Below, in pieces: positions 4,856-11,987 of a DNA stretch of 13,867 nt; the stretch's first letter is position 1, and each line of letters starts with the position of its first letter. The translations under genes were made by a program, and so were the position numbers. The DNA is from Microcaldota archaeon (lineage in GTDB: Archaea; Micrarchaeota; Micrarchaeia; Micrarchaeales; CABMGC01), in the NCBI GenBank assembly GCA_021805625.1, contig JAJZEU010000082.1:1-13867 (forward strand), read 5' to 3'. The notes below the pieces were generated by a model, which saw nothing but the letters and a program-made list of their open reading frames with translations, was not told where the DNA came from and did no database searches.

Positions 4856-5656
4856 ATGATCGGCATTGTGTATTCCACGAAAGACGAAGTCTCGGCCTCT
4901 GCTGCGAGGGCTATAATATCAGAGTACGGGCTCGAAAACAAGGGCGGCTCATTCGCAAATGACAGGATAGCCGTAAAGGAAATAGAAACAGAGCTTACCT
5001 GTGCCGAGAAGGCAGACTCCTTCGGCTTCGAAGTCATATTCTTCCTGAGCAAGCACAGCAGCGCCAAAGGCATACCTGCCTTCACAACCCACGCTACGGG
5101 CAACTGGGCGGGCAAGGCGGAGCTGGGAGGCAAGCCCAAAGAGCTCTCTACGGCTGCCCCTGCATCAATGCTCGCAGTTCTCGCAAGCTTTGGCAAGCTT
5201 GATGTCCGGATAGAAAAGGGTTACGAAGCCACGCACCACGGGCCTCTGCTGAAGACACCCTCGCTTTTCGTCGAGCTGGGAGGAAATGATGAAACAAGAT
5301 CCAACATGGAGTTGCAGCGGAAGCTGGCAGTAGCGGCATATGAGTCTGCAACGCTCACCGCAGACAAAGAAGTAGACATGGCCAAAGTGGTTATTGGCAT
5401 AGGAGGCAACCACTACCCCTCAAAGTTCTCGAAGCTCGCAATGGAAAAGGGCTACGCGTTCTCCCATATAATGCCAAAGTACGCAATAATGAATGATGAC
5501 AGCAGCGACAACCTTGACATGCTGGAACAAACCCTGGCAAGAAGCGCAAACGCCCCAGAGCCCGCGGTTCTTGAGTGGAAGAGCGTGAATTCCGTAGTTA
5601 GAAATAAAATTCTTTCACGGCTAAATGAGATAGGTTTGGATTATGAGAAGATATGA
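4856..5656 (+). CDS. dtdA: D-aminoacyl-tRNA deacylase, archaeal type (DtdA/DTD2), 266 residues
   Basis: The enzyme hydrolyses D-amino acids (for example D-Tyr or D-Asp) from mischarged tRNA, protecting translation. Length and motif order fit the archaeal/plant DTD2 family: FFLSKH (62-67), HATGNW (79-84), EATHHGP (124-130) followed by FVELGG (138-143), and GGNHYPSKFS (183-192). The histidines and acidic residues in these blocks form the conserved active-site face of the family. The ATG at 4856 begins with the typical IGIVYSTKDEVS strand and helix. The last 14 bases overlap the start of the exported repeat protein at 5643, so the two are translated from one message. No sign of damage. Confidence 0.92.
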   Translation: MIGIVYSTKDEVSASAARAIISEYGLENKGGSFANDRIAVKEIETELTCAEKADSFGFEVIFFLSKHSSAKGIPAFTTHATGNWAGKAELGGKPKELSTAAPASMLAVLASFGKLDVRIEKGYEATHHGPLLKTPSLFVELGGNDETRSNMELQRKLAVAAYESATLTADKEVDMAKVVIGIGGNHYPSKFSKLAMEKGYAFSHIMPKYAIMNDDSSDNLDMLEQTLARSANAPEPAVLEWKSVNSVVRNKILSRLNEIGLDYEKI

Positions 5657-7619
5657 GCTCCTGCTCCTCTCCATTGCGTTAATATCCATTGCAAACATAG
5701 CAAGCGCCCAATATTGGTTCCAGTTCGGAGCAAGAGCGGGCAGCCAGGTCAACTACAACTATGGTGCGGGGGTGACAATACAAACGATTCTCCAAAACAC
5801 CTCGGCAGGTTCCCTCGGATTCTGGGTCGGGGAGACGCTTTCAAACGGCGCATTCCTTCAGATGGGCTACACCATTGAGAACACATCTGGAAGCTACCCC
5901 TCATTCTGCACTCCCACAGCATGCACCAACGATGAATACATAAATGCTGGCCAGGCCGAATGGTTCTATGAGTACTTCCTTCCAAACGAGAATTCGGGTT
6001 TCCTCGGCAGGCTCGGGCCTGCTGGCAGCGCAGGCGCCAACGGCACGTTCCACACATATTCTTTCTATTCTGTGGGCAATACGTGGTACTTTGTGTTAGA
6101 TGGCAGCACAGTCGGCAGCGTTGACCTCGGCGCTTCCGATTCTGGCCCAAACACGCCAGTGGCATTCGGAGAGCTTGCCAACTCCAGTGTAAACACGCAG
6201 TACATCCATCCTGTGATATTCAAAAACCTCTCTGCATACGTGGGAGGAAGCAAGACCGAGGTACCTAAAGGTTACTCCTACATAGGGTACGGAGTTGGAA
6301 GCGCAACAGGCCTGCATAACCCTTACGGGGTAAAAGAAGTGGGCAGCAAGGTGAACTACTTCGAAGTAGGTTCAGGCTTGCCGCAGCCTCAGAACCACAC
6401 AGAGCTATGGTCACTCGGCTACCACCTTGTTGTGAATTCGCAGTATGCAAACATAAACAGCAACACCAGCTACATTGCGCTGTCAAACATAGCGATATCA
6501 GCACCTGAAATGGTGCAGGTCAATGCCACAGCAAGGGCCATATTTGCAGGCTGGGAAGGCTCTGGCACCGGATCCTACACAGGCCCTCTGAATAATGTCA
6601 CAGTGCTGATGGGCAGCAATGTAACCGAAACGGCACGCTGGAATATGCAGTACCTCGTAAACGCTTCGTCGCAGTACGGCTCTGCGACAGGAAGTGGCTG
6701 GTACAATCTTGGCAGCCCAGCTACATACGGCATAAGCACAAACATTTCCAATATAAGCACAGGCGCAAGGGCAGTCTTTACGGGCTGGAGCAGCGGCAAC
6801 AGGAACGAGAGCGGGAGCATCATCGTAACCGGACCGGAAAGCATAAGCGCCATATGGCAGACGCAGTATCTGCTTAGCGTCAGTTCGCAGTTCGGCAACG
6901 TGACAGGAAGTGGCTGGTACGCGAACGACACGCTTGTAACTGTATCTGAAAGGGTAACGAACGTAACGGTATCGCAGGGCGAGCGCTACACATTTACGGG
7001 CTGGAGCAGCGGCAACACCAGTGCAACTGTATCGTTGCTTCTCACAAGCCCTGTAACAATGGATGCGCTCTTCGCAAAGCAATATCTTGTGCACTTCATA
7101 ACAGAAAACGCATACGGCTCGCAGATAAATTCCAGCAACCTCTACCTAGATTCACGGCCTGTAGGCAGCACCGCATTCATAAATGCAAACCAGGGTTATA
7201 ATCTGACCGGCGCAAAATATGAGGGAATTCAGCTGAGTTTCAAGAGCCCGTTTTTTGCATCTGCGCCATCAGACATACCTGTGAAGCTGCCTGTATTCAA
7301 TGTGAAGATATCATCAAGCGACCTATTCGGATTGACTGTGGCGCCGGTCTACGTGGTAAGCACATCCAATACCCAAAACCAGACTTACAATCCCCAGAAC
7401 GGAACCGTAATCCTTGACAACCTGCCTTATGGCTATGCAAGGGGCACAGCTAGCTACCTGGGCATCACACAGAGCTTCTCCACTAGGGGCGGCGGTGGTG
7501 TTTCGCTCCTCTTCTTTTCCATAGCGAACATCCTCGCATTCGGCTTTGTCGCAGCTGCGATAGCATTGGCATACGTGCTCGCAAGGCACCACTACGCCAG
7601 GCAGAATGGCAGCGTATAG
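5643..7619 (+). CDS. Exported, membrane-anchored repeat protein with a glutamic-peptidase-like N-terminal domain, 658 residues
   Basis: A signal peptide (residues 1-22, cleavage likely after IASA) and a C-terminal transmembrane helix (about 619-647, then a short basic tail) place the protein outside the cell, anchored in the membrane. Residues about 23-200 resemble the concanavalin-like fold of glutamic peptidases (family G1). GFWVGETLSNGAFLQMG (59-75) parallels the WVG...ILQTG block carrying the catalytic Gln, suggesting Q73, and AFGELA offers E177. This is by eye and tentative. Residues about 258-480 hold three related units of about 72-79 residues, each with a QYxxxSSQYG- or SQYA-like start and a central FxGW motif. 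About two dozen N-x-S/T sequons suggest glycosylation. It overlaps dtdA by 14 bases. It could instead be an adhesin or S-layer-associated protein. Confidence 0.68.
   Translation: MRRYELLLLSIALISIANIASAQYWFQFGARAGSQVNYNYGAGVTIQTILQNTSAGSLGFWVGETLSNGAFLQMGYTIENTSGSYPSFCTPTACTNDEYINAGQAEWFYEYFLPNENSGFLGRLGPAGSAGANGTFHTYSFYSVGNTWYFVLDGSTVGSVDLGASDSGPNTPVAFGELANSSVNTQYIHPVIFKNLSAYVGGSKTEVPKGYSYIGYGVGSATGLHNPYGVKEVGSKVNYFEVGSGLPQPQNHTELWSLGYHLVVNSQYANINSNTSYIALSNIAISAPEMVQVNATARAIFAGWEGSGTGSYTGPLNNVTVLMGSNVTETARWNMQYLVNASSQYGSATGSGWYNLGSPATYGISTNISNISTGARAVFTGWSSGNRNESGSIIVTGPESISAIWQTQYLLSVSSQFGNVTGSGWYANDTLVTVSERVTNVTVSQGERYTFTGWSSGNTSATVSLLLTSPVTMDALFAKQYLVHFITENAYGSQINSSNLYLDSRPVGSTAFINANQGYNLTGAKYEGIQLSFKSPFFASAPSDIPVKLPVFNVKISSSDLFGLTVAPVYVVSTSNTQNQTYNPQNGTVILDNLPYGYARGTASYLGITQSFSTRGGGGVSLLFFSIANILAFGFVAAAIALAYVLARHHYARQNGSV
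6651..7082 (+). repeat. Two adjacent 216-bp coding repeats in the exported protein
   Basis: Residues 337-408 and 409-480 are in-frame copies with a 216-bp (72-codon) period. Identity is high at the DNA level in blocks: the 19 bases at 6686-6704 recur at 6902-6920, and the 25 bases at 6777-6801 (encoding FTGWSSGN) recur at 6993-7017. A more diverged third copy precedes them (about residues 258-336). Identity of this sort points to recent duplication or to recombination between copies. Confidence 0.8.
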
Positions 7620-7642
7620 GCAAACAGATAATGATTTATGCC

Positions 7643-7652
7643 TTGGCGCCAA
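7643..7652. promoter_or_regulatory. Perfect palindrome ttggcgccaa in the promoter of the DJ-1-like gene
   Basis: The 10-bp palindrome lies between a weak TATA-like atttatg (7633-7639) and the ATG at 7673, close to the expected transcription start. It could be a repressor site. A 10-bp palindrome can occur by chance. Confidence 0.3.
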
Positions 7653-7672
7653 AGTAAATACGGGCGTTTGCA

Positions 7673-8194
7673 ATGAAGATTGCAGTGATAATACCTCCAA
7701 AAGATTTCAAGGATGAAACTCTTTCAATGGCGAAGCTTCTCATGAACAAATGGGAAGTAAAACCAGTGATATCGAGCTATACCTCCAGTCCGTGCACCGG
7801 AGTCCACGGAGCTGTTGCAATTCCGGAAGTCAATGCATCGAAGCTTGAGGTGCAGGACTACAGCGCGCTGCTGCTCATCGATGGCACCGGAGTAGATTCC
7901 TACAAGCTCTATGATTTCAGGCCGTTGCTCGATCTCATCAAGAACTTCAGCGCTTCCGGAAAAGTGGTCGGCGCTATAGGCAATGCCATAAAGGTCATTT
8001 CAAGGGCCAACATAATAACCGACACCAAAGTCTCTGCCCCGCCGGATGAGGAATCTCAAAGATTGATCAGGATTTACAAAGGGGTAAACTCCCAGAACCC
8101 AGTAGAGGTGGACAAGAACGTGGTAACCGCAAGGAGCTCAGAAAATGCCGAGACTTTCATCAGCACTGTCTTGGATGCCATAGGGGCGAAGTGA
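7673..8194 (+). CDS. DJ-1/PfpI-like protein without the usual nucleophile, 173 residues
   Basis: The order of secondary structure follows the class I glutamine-amidotransferase-like (DJ-1/PfpI) fold. There is an N-terminal strand (KIAVIIPP), the DETLSMAKLL helix with an acid at E15, LLLIDGTG (66-73), a helix (FRPLLDLIKNF), then KVVGAIGNA (97-105). In active members this last block is the nucleophile elbow, AIC-x-G; here the Cys position is G103 in AIGNA. The only cysteine is C41. The protein is therefore probably not a protease, chaperone-deglycase or hydratase of the usual type, and may be a structural or regulatory relative. Length (173) is normal. It ends one base before the convergent RNase P gene. 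Confidence 0.7.
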   Translation: MKIAVIIPPKDFKDETLSMAKLLMNKWEVKPVISSYTSSPCTGVHGAVAIPEVNASKLEVQDYSALLLIDGTGVDSYKLYDFRPLLDLIKNFSASGKVVGAIGNAIKVISRANIITDTKVSAPPDEESQRLIRIYKGVNSQNPVEVDKNVVTARSSENAETFISTVLDAIGAK

Positions 8195-8195
8195 A

Positions 8196-8516
8196 TTAGC
8201 TTCTCCTGTAGAATATGTGCTTCTCATTTCCGCATTCGCATTTGTATACAGCATAGCCTTCAGAACTTGCCATCCTTACTGTGCAGTTCCTCCCAGGAAT
8301 GAGCACAGCTCCGCATCCGCTGCATATGCCGTTCTTTATACGCTTCGGCAGAGGCACCTTGTAGTGCATGCCTATCTTCTTAAGAAGGCGCGTATACCTC
8401 TTTGCAAGCCTCATACCATCCTCGCCGCCGCCTGCCTCCTTCTCTGCTGCAAGCTCGAAGAGCTTCTCTATCCTCTCCAGGGCGATCCTCTTCACTATGC
8501 TAGGCTTGCTGTGCAT
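8196..8516 (-). CDS. rnp4: RNase P protein component 4 (Rpp21/Rpr2 family), 106 residues
   Basis: This is a subunit of archaeal RNase P, which matures the 5' ends of tRNAs. In archaea it works with Rpp29 on the specificity domain of the RNA. The N-terminal half is helical and basic (SIVKRIALERIEKLFELA, RLAKRYTRLLKKIGMHYKVPLPKRIKNGI). The C-terminal half is the zinc ribbon: C65-x2-C68-GAVLIPGRNC, then YKCECGNEKHIFYRR with C93 and C95. The second pair is spaced CxC rather than the usual Cx2C, so zinc ligation may use a shifted residue. Length fits the family. The palindrome tcacaatgtga (8521-8531) lies 5 bases upstream of the ATG, where it could affect initiation. Confidence 0.88.
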   Translation of the reverse strand: MHSKPSIVKRIALERIEKLFELAAEKEAGGGEDGMRLAKRYTRLLKKIGMHYKVPLPKRIKNGICSGCGAVLIPGRNCTVRMASSEGYAVYKCECGNEKHIFYRRS

Positions 8517-8589
8517 GAGCTCACAATGTGAAGTGCAATTCTATACGGCAAACGCTATCGGTGCATCGGTATTTCGTCACGGCTATCTA

Positions 8590-8844
8590 TTACTGCCTTC
8601 CCTTCTTCTCCTTGTCGTAGGCAATCCAGCTGTCGTATACCTCCGGAGCCCCAATCTTGAGCCTGGACAGCACAGTCGTCCTTATCTCTTCAGTAGTCAC
8701 CGCATCCCTGCCGGAAAACGACGCCTCAACCTCTGAAGCCACGTTTCTAGCCAGATCCAGCGCTCCTCCAGACTTCAGGACCGCCACCACGATCTTCTCT
8801 CTTGCAAATTCTTTGCTAGTACCATCTCTCCTCTTTGCTTCCAT
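8590..8844 (-). CDS. Stand-alone ATP-cone domain protein, 84 residues
   Basis: The sequence is almost entirely an ATP-cone, the nucleotide-sensing domain found in NrdR and ribonucleotide reductases. It has V/R-KRDGTSKEFAREKIVVAVLKSGG (4-27), then DLARNVASEVEASF, then VTTEEIRTTVLSRLKIGAPEVYDSWIAYDK (49-78). The family's KRDG turn and Y...W..Y end are both present. No zinc ribbon (as in NrdR) or reductase follows, so it probably senses ATP/dATP as a separate subunit or regulator. It is divergent from the prenyl synthase gene, with 56 bases between start codons. An A/T-rich core around 8872 may serve both. The partner is unknown. Confidence 0.8.
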   Translation of the reverse strand: MEAKRRDGTSKEFAREKIVVAVLKSGGALDLARNVASEVEASFSGRDAVTTEEIRTTVLSRLKIGAPEVYDSWIAYDKEKKGRQ

Positions 8845-8900
8845 ATGGATGCATATTGCAAACCAAGTGATTTAGCTTTTTCCAAACGATTCATATACTT

Positions 8901-10013
8901 ATGAAACACGCGACAAGCACTGCTATGCGGGAGTCCGTAGAAAGGATCGCAGAACTCAAAGCGCTTTACAGAACAGAGGACTACTGGAAATTCACCACAG
9001 AGGTAAAAGAGCATGTGTATGAAAAGGTGCTAGAGGCGATTCCTGATTTTTATAAGAAGAATCCAGAGCTGTACAATTTGCTCGAGGAATACCCCAAGCG
9101 CAGGGGCCACTACTCCAGGCCGCTGCTGCTCATACTCTCCGCTCTCTCCCTCTCCGACGGCAGCGATAAGGAGCTGTTTAACAAGGCGATAGAGCTCGGC
9201 GCGATAATACAGCTCTCCGAAGAATGGATACTTGTGCACGACGACATAATGGACGGCGCAAGCATGAGGAGGGGCAAGCCGACGCTGCACGGCATGGTGG
9301 GACCTGAAATAGCCATGCTTGTCGGGGACATACTCCACAATGCGATGGCAGAGGCTATGCACAACTTCGCCCAGAAATATGGCGCTCAAGGGGATAAGAT
9401 ATACAAAGTCTTCAACAACGAGATAGGAAATGCTACTGCGCTCGGGAAGTATCTTGACCTGAAATTCACGAAGCTCATAAGGGACCCCGGTGCTGTTGGG
9501 GAAGACTTCTACATAGACATAGTGAATGGAAAGACCCTACAGTATACAGTAAAGGGACCGATGGTGCTCGCTGCAATACTGGCCGGAAAGGGTCCTGACA
9601 TGATAGAGAAGATAGTGCGCATTGCGGAATCTGCAGGAATTGCATTCCAGATAAACGACGACCTGATTGACATGAAAACAGGCGCAAAATCAGGAAAGGA
9701 CCAATACGGTGACCTATATGAGGGCAAGCTTACCCTGATAATACACCACGCATATACGCATGCCACCACTGAAGAAAAGTCAAGGATTCTTGAGATCTAC
9801 AGGAAGGATCGCAAAGACAAGACCCAAGAGGACATAGAATTCCTTAAGGGCGTGATAAGCAAGTACAATTCCATGCAATACGTCGAGGCAAAAAAAGAAG
9901 AAGCAGAGGGCAGCACATGGAAGAACATGCAGGAGTATGCCAAAGAGATGCCCTCCAACAAGTACGCATCGTGGCTCCTAGCTACGATTCTAATGCTGTA
10001 CAACAGGGACTGA
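8901..10013 (+). CDS. Polyprenyl diphosphate synthase (GGPP/FPP synthase type), 370 residues
   Basis: The enzyme condenses isopentenyl diphosphate with an allylic diphosphate, feeding archaeal ether-lipid synthesis. Both aspartate-rich motifs that bind magnesium and substrate are intact: HDDIMD (113-118) followed by RRGKPTLH (123-130), and NDDLID (252-257) followed by GKDQYGDLYEGKLTL (265-279). The basic substrate-binding block KRRGHYSRP (66-74) matches the family's GKRLRP region loosely. W109, five residues before the first motif, is bulky where chain length is usually set, but product length cannot be deduced safely. The chain is somewhat longer than the common 320-350 residues because of N- and C-terminal helices. 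The ATG at 8901 is the first in frame after the divergent promoter. Confidence 0.9.
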   Translation: MKHATSTAMRESVERIAELKALYRTEDYWKFTTEVKEHVYEKVLEAIPDFYKKNPELYNLLEEYPKRRGHYSRPLLLILSALSLSDGSDKELFNKAIELGAIIQLSEEWILVHDDIMDGASMRRGKPTLHGMVGPEIAMLVGDILHNAMAEAMHNFAQKYGAQGDKIYKVFNNEIGNATALGKYLDLKFTKLIRDPGAVGEDFYIDIVNGKTLQYTVKGPMVLAAILAGKGPDMIEKIVRIAESAGIAFQINDDLIDMKTGAKSGKDQYGDLYEGKLTLIIHHAYTHATTEEKSRILEIYRKDRKDKTQEDIEFLKGVISKYNSMQYVEAKKEEAEGSTWKNMQEYAKEMPSNKYASWLLATILMLYNRD

Positions 10014-10028
10014 ATAAAGCAAGAAAAG

Positions 10029-10103
10029 TGGGCCCGAGGAGATTTGAACTCCTGACCTACGGCTTATAAGACCGCCGCTCTAACCAAGCTGAGCTACGAG
10101 CCC
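10029..10103 (-). tRNA. tRNA-Ile, anticodon UAU
   Basis: A complete 75-base cloverleaf reads on the minus strand. The acceptor is GGGCTCG/CGGGCCC with discriminator A, then T8-A9, D stem GCTC/GAGC with the AGCTTGGTTA loop, and anticodon stem GCGGT/GCCGT closing CTTATAA. The variable loop is AGGTC and the T arm is AGGAG-TTCAAAT-CTCCT. Positions 34-36 are TAT, which reads AUA. CCA is not encoded and there is no intron. The overall sequence resembles archaeal tRNA-Ile, supporting isoleucine identity. A TATA box lies at 10131-10140 on the minus strand. Most archaea decode AUA with a CAU tRNA carrying agmatidine, so a UAU tRNA is uncommon. Confidence 0.93.
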
Positions 10104-10130
10104 ACGAATACACCCGATACTGCATCGTTA

Positions 10131-10140
10131 AGATATTTAA
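10131..10140 (-). promoter_or_regulatory. TATA box of the tRNA gene
   Basis: On the minus strand ttaaatatct is centred about 32 bases before the mature tRNA 5' end, leaving room for a short leader removed by RNase P. Confidence 0.55.
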
Positions 10141-10150
10141 GGTTGCTTGG

Positions 10151-10160
10151 CTCATATATG
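10151..10160 (+). promoter_or_regulatory. TATA box of the SHOCT-domain gene
   Basis: The run ctcatatatg is centred about 24 bases before the ATG at 10180, predicting a leaderless transcript. It is separate from the tRNA promoter that points the other way. Confidence 0.5.
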
Positions 10161-10179
10161 CTCACAATAAAGTGCCATC

Positions 10180-10473
10180 ATGACCAACCCCTTTGCGATA
10201 TTTCTTGCAGCAATAATCGTGCTATTGGTCATAGCCTTCGTGTTCAGCATTGTGACAGGCAGCATCTTCATGGCCATGTTCTGGTTCCCATGGCTGTGGG
10301 GAATTCTCTGGCTTGTGCTCCTAGTTTGGTTCCTTATTTGGCTTTTCAGGGGTCCGCGCTGGCACAGATACCGCTACGCCCCGCCTGCAGAGATACTCAA
10401 GGCAAGGTACGCCAGCGGAGAGATAACGAAGAAGCAGTACCTTGAGATGATGAAGGACATTGAGAAGGGCTGA
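10180..10473 (+). CDS. Two-helix membrane protein with C-terminal SHOCT domain, 97 residues
   Basis: Residues 5-29 and 31-57 are two hydrophobic helices (FAIFLAAIIVLLVIAFVFSIV and a Trp-rich FWFPWLWGILWLVLLVWFLIWLF), joined by a short turn. A basic stretch (RGPRWHRYRY) follows, and the last 29 residues are a SHOCT domain (AEILKARYASGEITKKQYLEMMKDIEK). SHOCT is a short oligomerisation helix pair often attached to small membrane or stress proteins. The positive-inside rule puts the SHOCT end in the cytoplasm. The start is set by a TATA box about 24 bases upstream. srp54 follows 46 bases later on the same strand and may share the transcript. Function unknown. Confidence 0.8.
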   Translation: MTNPFAIFLAAIIVLLVIAFVFSIVTGSIFMAMFWFPWLWGILWLVLLVWFLIWLFRGPRWHRYRYAPPAEILKARYASGEITKKQYLEMMKDIEKG

Positions 10474-10519
10474 CATCGTCATATCATGCATCCGAAATGA
10501 ATAATTCTGGCGTGTTCGC

Positions 10520-11830
10520 ATGGATTTGGGAGAAGGCATAAGGAAGGCTCTTGCAAAACTCTCAGGGGCCACAATAATCGATGCGAAAACCATAAGGGAG
10601 TTCAACAAGGAGCTGCAGAAAGCCCTGATTAGTGCTGATGTAGAGATAAGCCTTGTCTTTGCGCTTACAAAGAAGATAGAGGAATCGGCGCTGAAATCCG
10701 ACTTGCCTGCAGGAGTAAGTCCAAGGGACTACATAACCAATCTTGTTTATGAAGAACTCATAAAGCTGATGGGCAGCAGCTACAGCCCGGAAATAAGGCC
10801 GAAGAAAATCCTTTTGCTTGGGATATACGGTTCTGGCAAGACCACTACCGCAGCGAAACTTGCAAAGTTCTACCAGGACAGGGGAGTGAGCGCTGCGCTG
10901 ATATGCTGTGACGTCACAAGGCCTGCAGCATACGAGCAGCTGGAAATGCTTGCAAAGCAGGCGAACGTCGCTTTCTTTGGGATCAAAGGAGAAAAAGACG
11001 TCAAGAAGATAGTGAGGGATGCATATGCAGAACTTAGGGGCAAGAAGGTATTGATATGCGACTCAAGCGGAAGGAGTGCGATGGACAACGAGCTCATAAC
11101 AGAGCTCAAGGAAATAGCAAGCGAGTTCAAGCCTGACGAGAAGTTCCTGGTAATCAATGCCGATACAGGCCAGATTGCTGGCAAGCAGGCCAGCGAATTC
11201 GACAAAGCAGTGAAGCTTACCGGTGTCATCGTCACGAAACTTGACGGTTCAGGAAAAGGCGGAGGCGCACTGAGCGCCGTCAATGCGGCGCATGTGAACA
11301 TAACGTTTGCCGGCGTTGGCGAAAAGCTCAACGCAATCGAGCTGTATGATTCAAAGAAGTATGTTGGAAGACTGCTTGGCATGCCTGACCTAGACACACT
11401 TATAACGCACGTCCAGGATGCGATAAAGGAAGCGCAGATAAAGCCCGAAGATATGCAGTCTACGGAGCTAAATTTCGATACGTTTTACACGCAGCTCAAG
11501 GCCATGTCGAAAATGGGGCCCTTGAAGAACATGTTAGGCATGCTTGGAATGGTCGATACGCCAAAAGAACTGGTGGAACAGAGCGAGAAGAAGCTGAAGA
11601 AGTACAAGGTAATAATAGGCTCTATGACAAAAGCAGAGCGCGAGGACGAGCGCCTCATGCATGACCAGAGCAGAATAAGGAGGGTAGCAAAGGGAAGCGG
11701 TACCATGGAAAAGGACGTCAGGGAGCTGCTTTCCGATTTCGCCAAGATGAAAAAAGTCATAAGCAGGTTCCAAACAGACAGGAATTTCAAGAAGAATATG
11801 TCAAAATTCATGCCCGGTGTGGATGTATAA
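10520..11830 (+). CDS. srp54: Signal recognition particle GTPase SRP54, 436 residues
   Basis: This is the SRP subunit that binds signal sequences and 7S RNA and delivers ribosomes to the membrane with FtsY. The N domain (1-95) precedes the G domain: GIYGSGKTTTAAKLA (101-115), DVTRPAAYEQL (131-141), DSSGR (181-185; usually DTAGR), TKLDGSGKGGGALS (239-252) and GVGEKLNAIELYD (265-277). The M domain (about 318-432) includes the RNA-binding helix (RIRRVAKGSGT, 385-395), with methionines scattered through the finger region (MGPLKNMLGMLGM). Length is close to the archaeal norm of about 440-450. The DSSGR variant keeps the Asp and Gly needed for magnesium and the switch. No obvious independent promoter is visible in the 46-base gap upstream. 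Confidence 0.95.
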   Translation: MDLGEGIRKALAKLSGATIIDAKTIREFNKELQKALISADVEISLVFALTKKIEESALKSDLPAGVSPRDYITNLVYEELIKLMGSSYSPEIRPKKILLLGIYGSGKTTTAAKLAKFYQDRGVSAALICCDVTRPAAYEQLEMLAKQANVAFFGIKGEKDVKKIVRDAYAELRGKKVLICDSSGRSAMDNELITELKEIASEFKPDEKFLVINADTGQIAGKQASEFDKAVKLTGVIVTKLDGSGKGGGALSAVNAAHVNITFAGVGEKLNAIELYDSKKYVGRLLGMPDLDTLITHVQDAIKEAQIKPEDMQSTELNFDTFYTQLKAMSKMGPLKNMLGMLGMVDTPKELVEQSEKKLKKYKVIIGSMTKAEREDERLMHDQSRIRRVAKGSGTMEKDVRELLSDFAKMKKVISRFQTDRNFKKNMSKFMPGVDV

Positions 11831-11923
11831 AAAAGCAGAAAGCATAAATCAAAAAAAAGCAAGAAAAAACAACAAAAGTTTCTTTACTTACCTCTTTCTT
11901 TGTTTCTTTCCCTTTTTCTTTGC
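11829..11923. terminator. A-rich/pyrimidine-rich spacer, probable convergent terminator
   Basis: The plus strand switches from A-rich (11829-11877, with A6, A8 and A6 runs) to a T/C-rich tract (11878-11923). Read on plus, the T-rich part can end srp54. Read on minus, three T-runs (11869-11864, 11858-11851, 11834-11829) can end a transcript from the micro-ORF at 11926. The ends (around 11859-11869 and 11911-11923) are nearly complementary and could form a long-looped stem. Confidence 0.45.
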
Positions 11924-11926
11924 CAT
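11888..11926 (-). CDS. Putative 12-residue basic micro-ORF
   Basis: On the minus strand an ATG at 11926 opens a 12-codon frame, MAKKKGKKQRKR, ending at TAA. The A/T core read as tatatttttaaatg (11956-11943 on minus) is centred about 24 bases before it, giving a leaderless message. T-runs after the stop look like a terminator. Nine of twelve residues are Lys, Arg or Gln. It recalls tiny basic ribosomal proteins such as eL41 but is half that length and not recognisably homologous. It may only be the complement of the pyrimidine-rich srp54 terminator. Confidence 0.3.
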   Translation of the reverse strand: MAKKKGKKQRKR

Positions 11927-11987
11927 TTTATCCACTTAGTAACATTTAAAAATATACGTGACATACATATTTAAAAGCAAGATAAAA

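Noticed and set aside
4732-5196. Open frame of 154 codons on the minus strand opposite dtdA
   Set aside because: It lies mostly antisense to the well-supported dtdA, shows no domain pattern, and its length is explained by the G/C-rich codon positions of dtdA.
6498-7094. Open frame of 198 codons on the minus strand within the exported protein gene
   Set aside because: Cys/Arg-rich low-quality sequence that mirrors the repeats of the sense gene; no promoter or ribosome-binding site.
8521-8531. Palindrome tcacaatgtga before the RNase P subunit gene as a CRP-like operator
   Set aside because: Archaea do not use the bacterial CRP system, the element is short, and it lies at the start codon where chance palindromes are hard to exclude.
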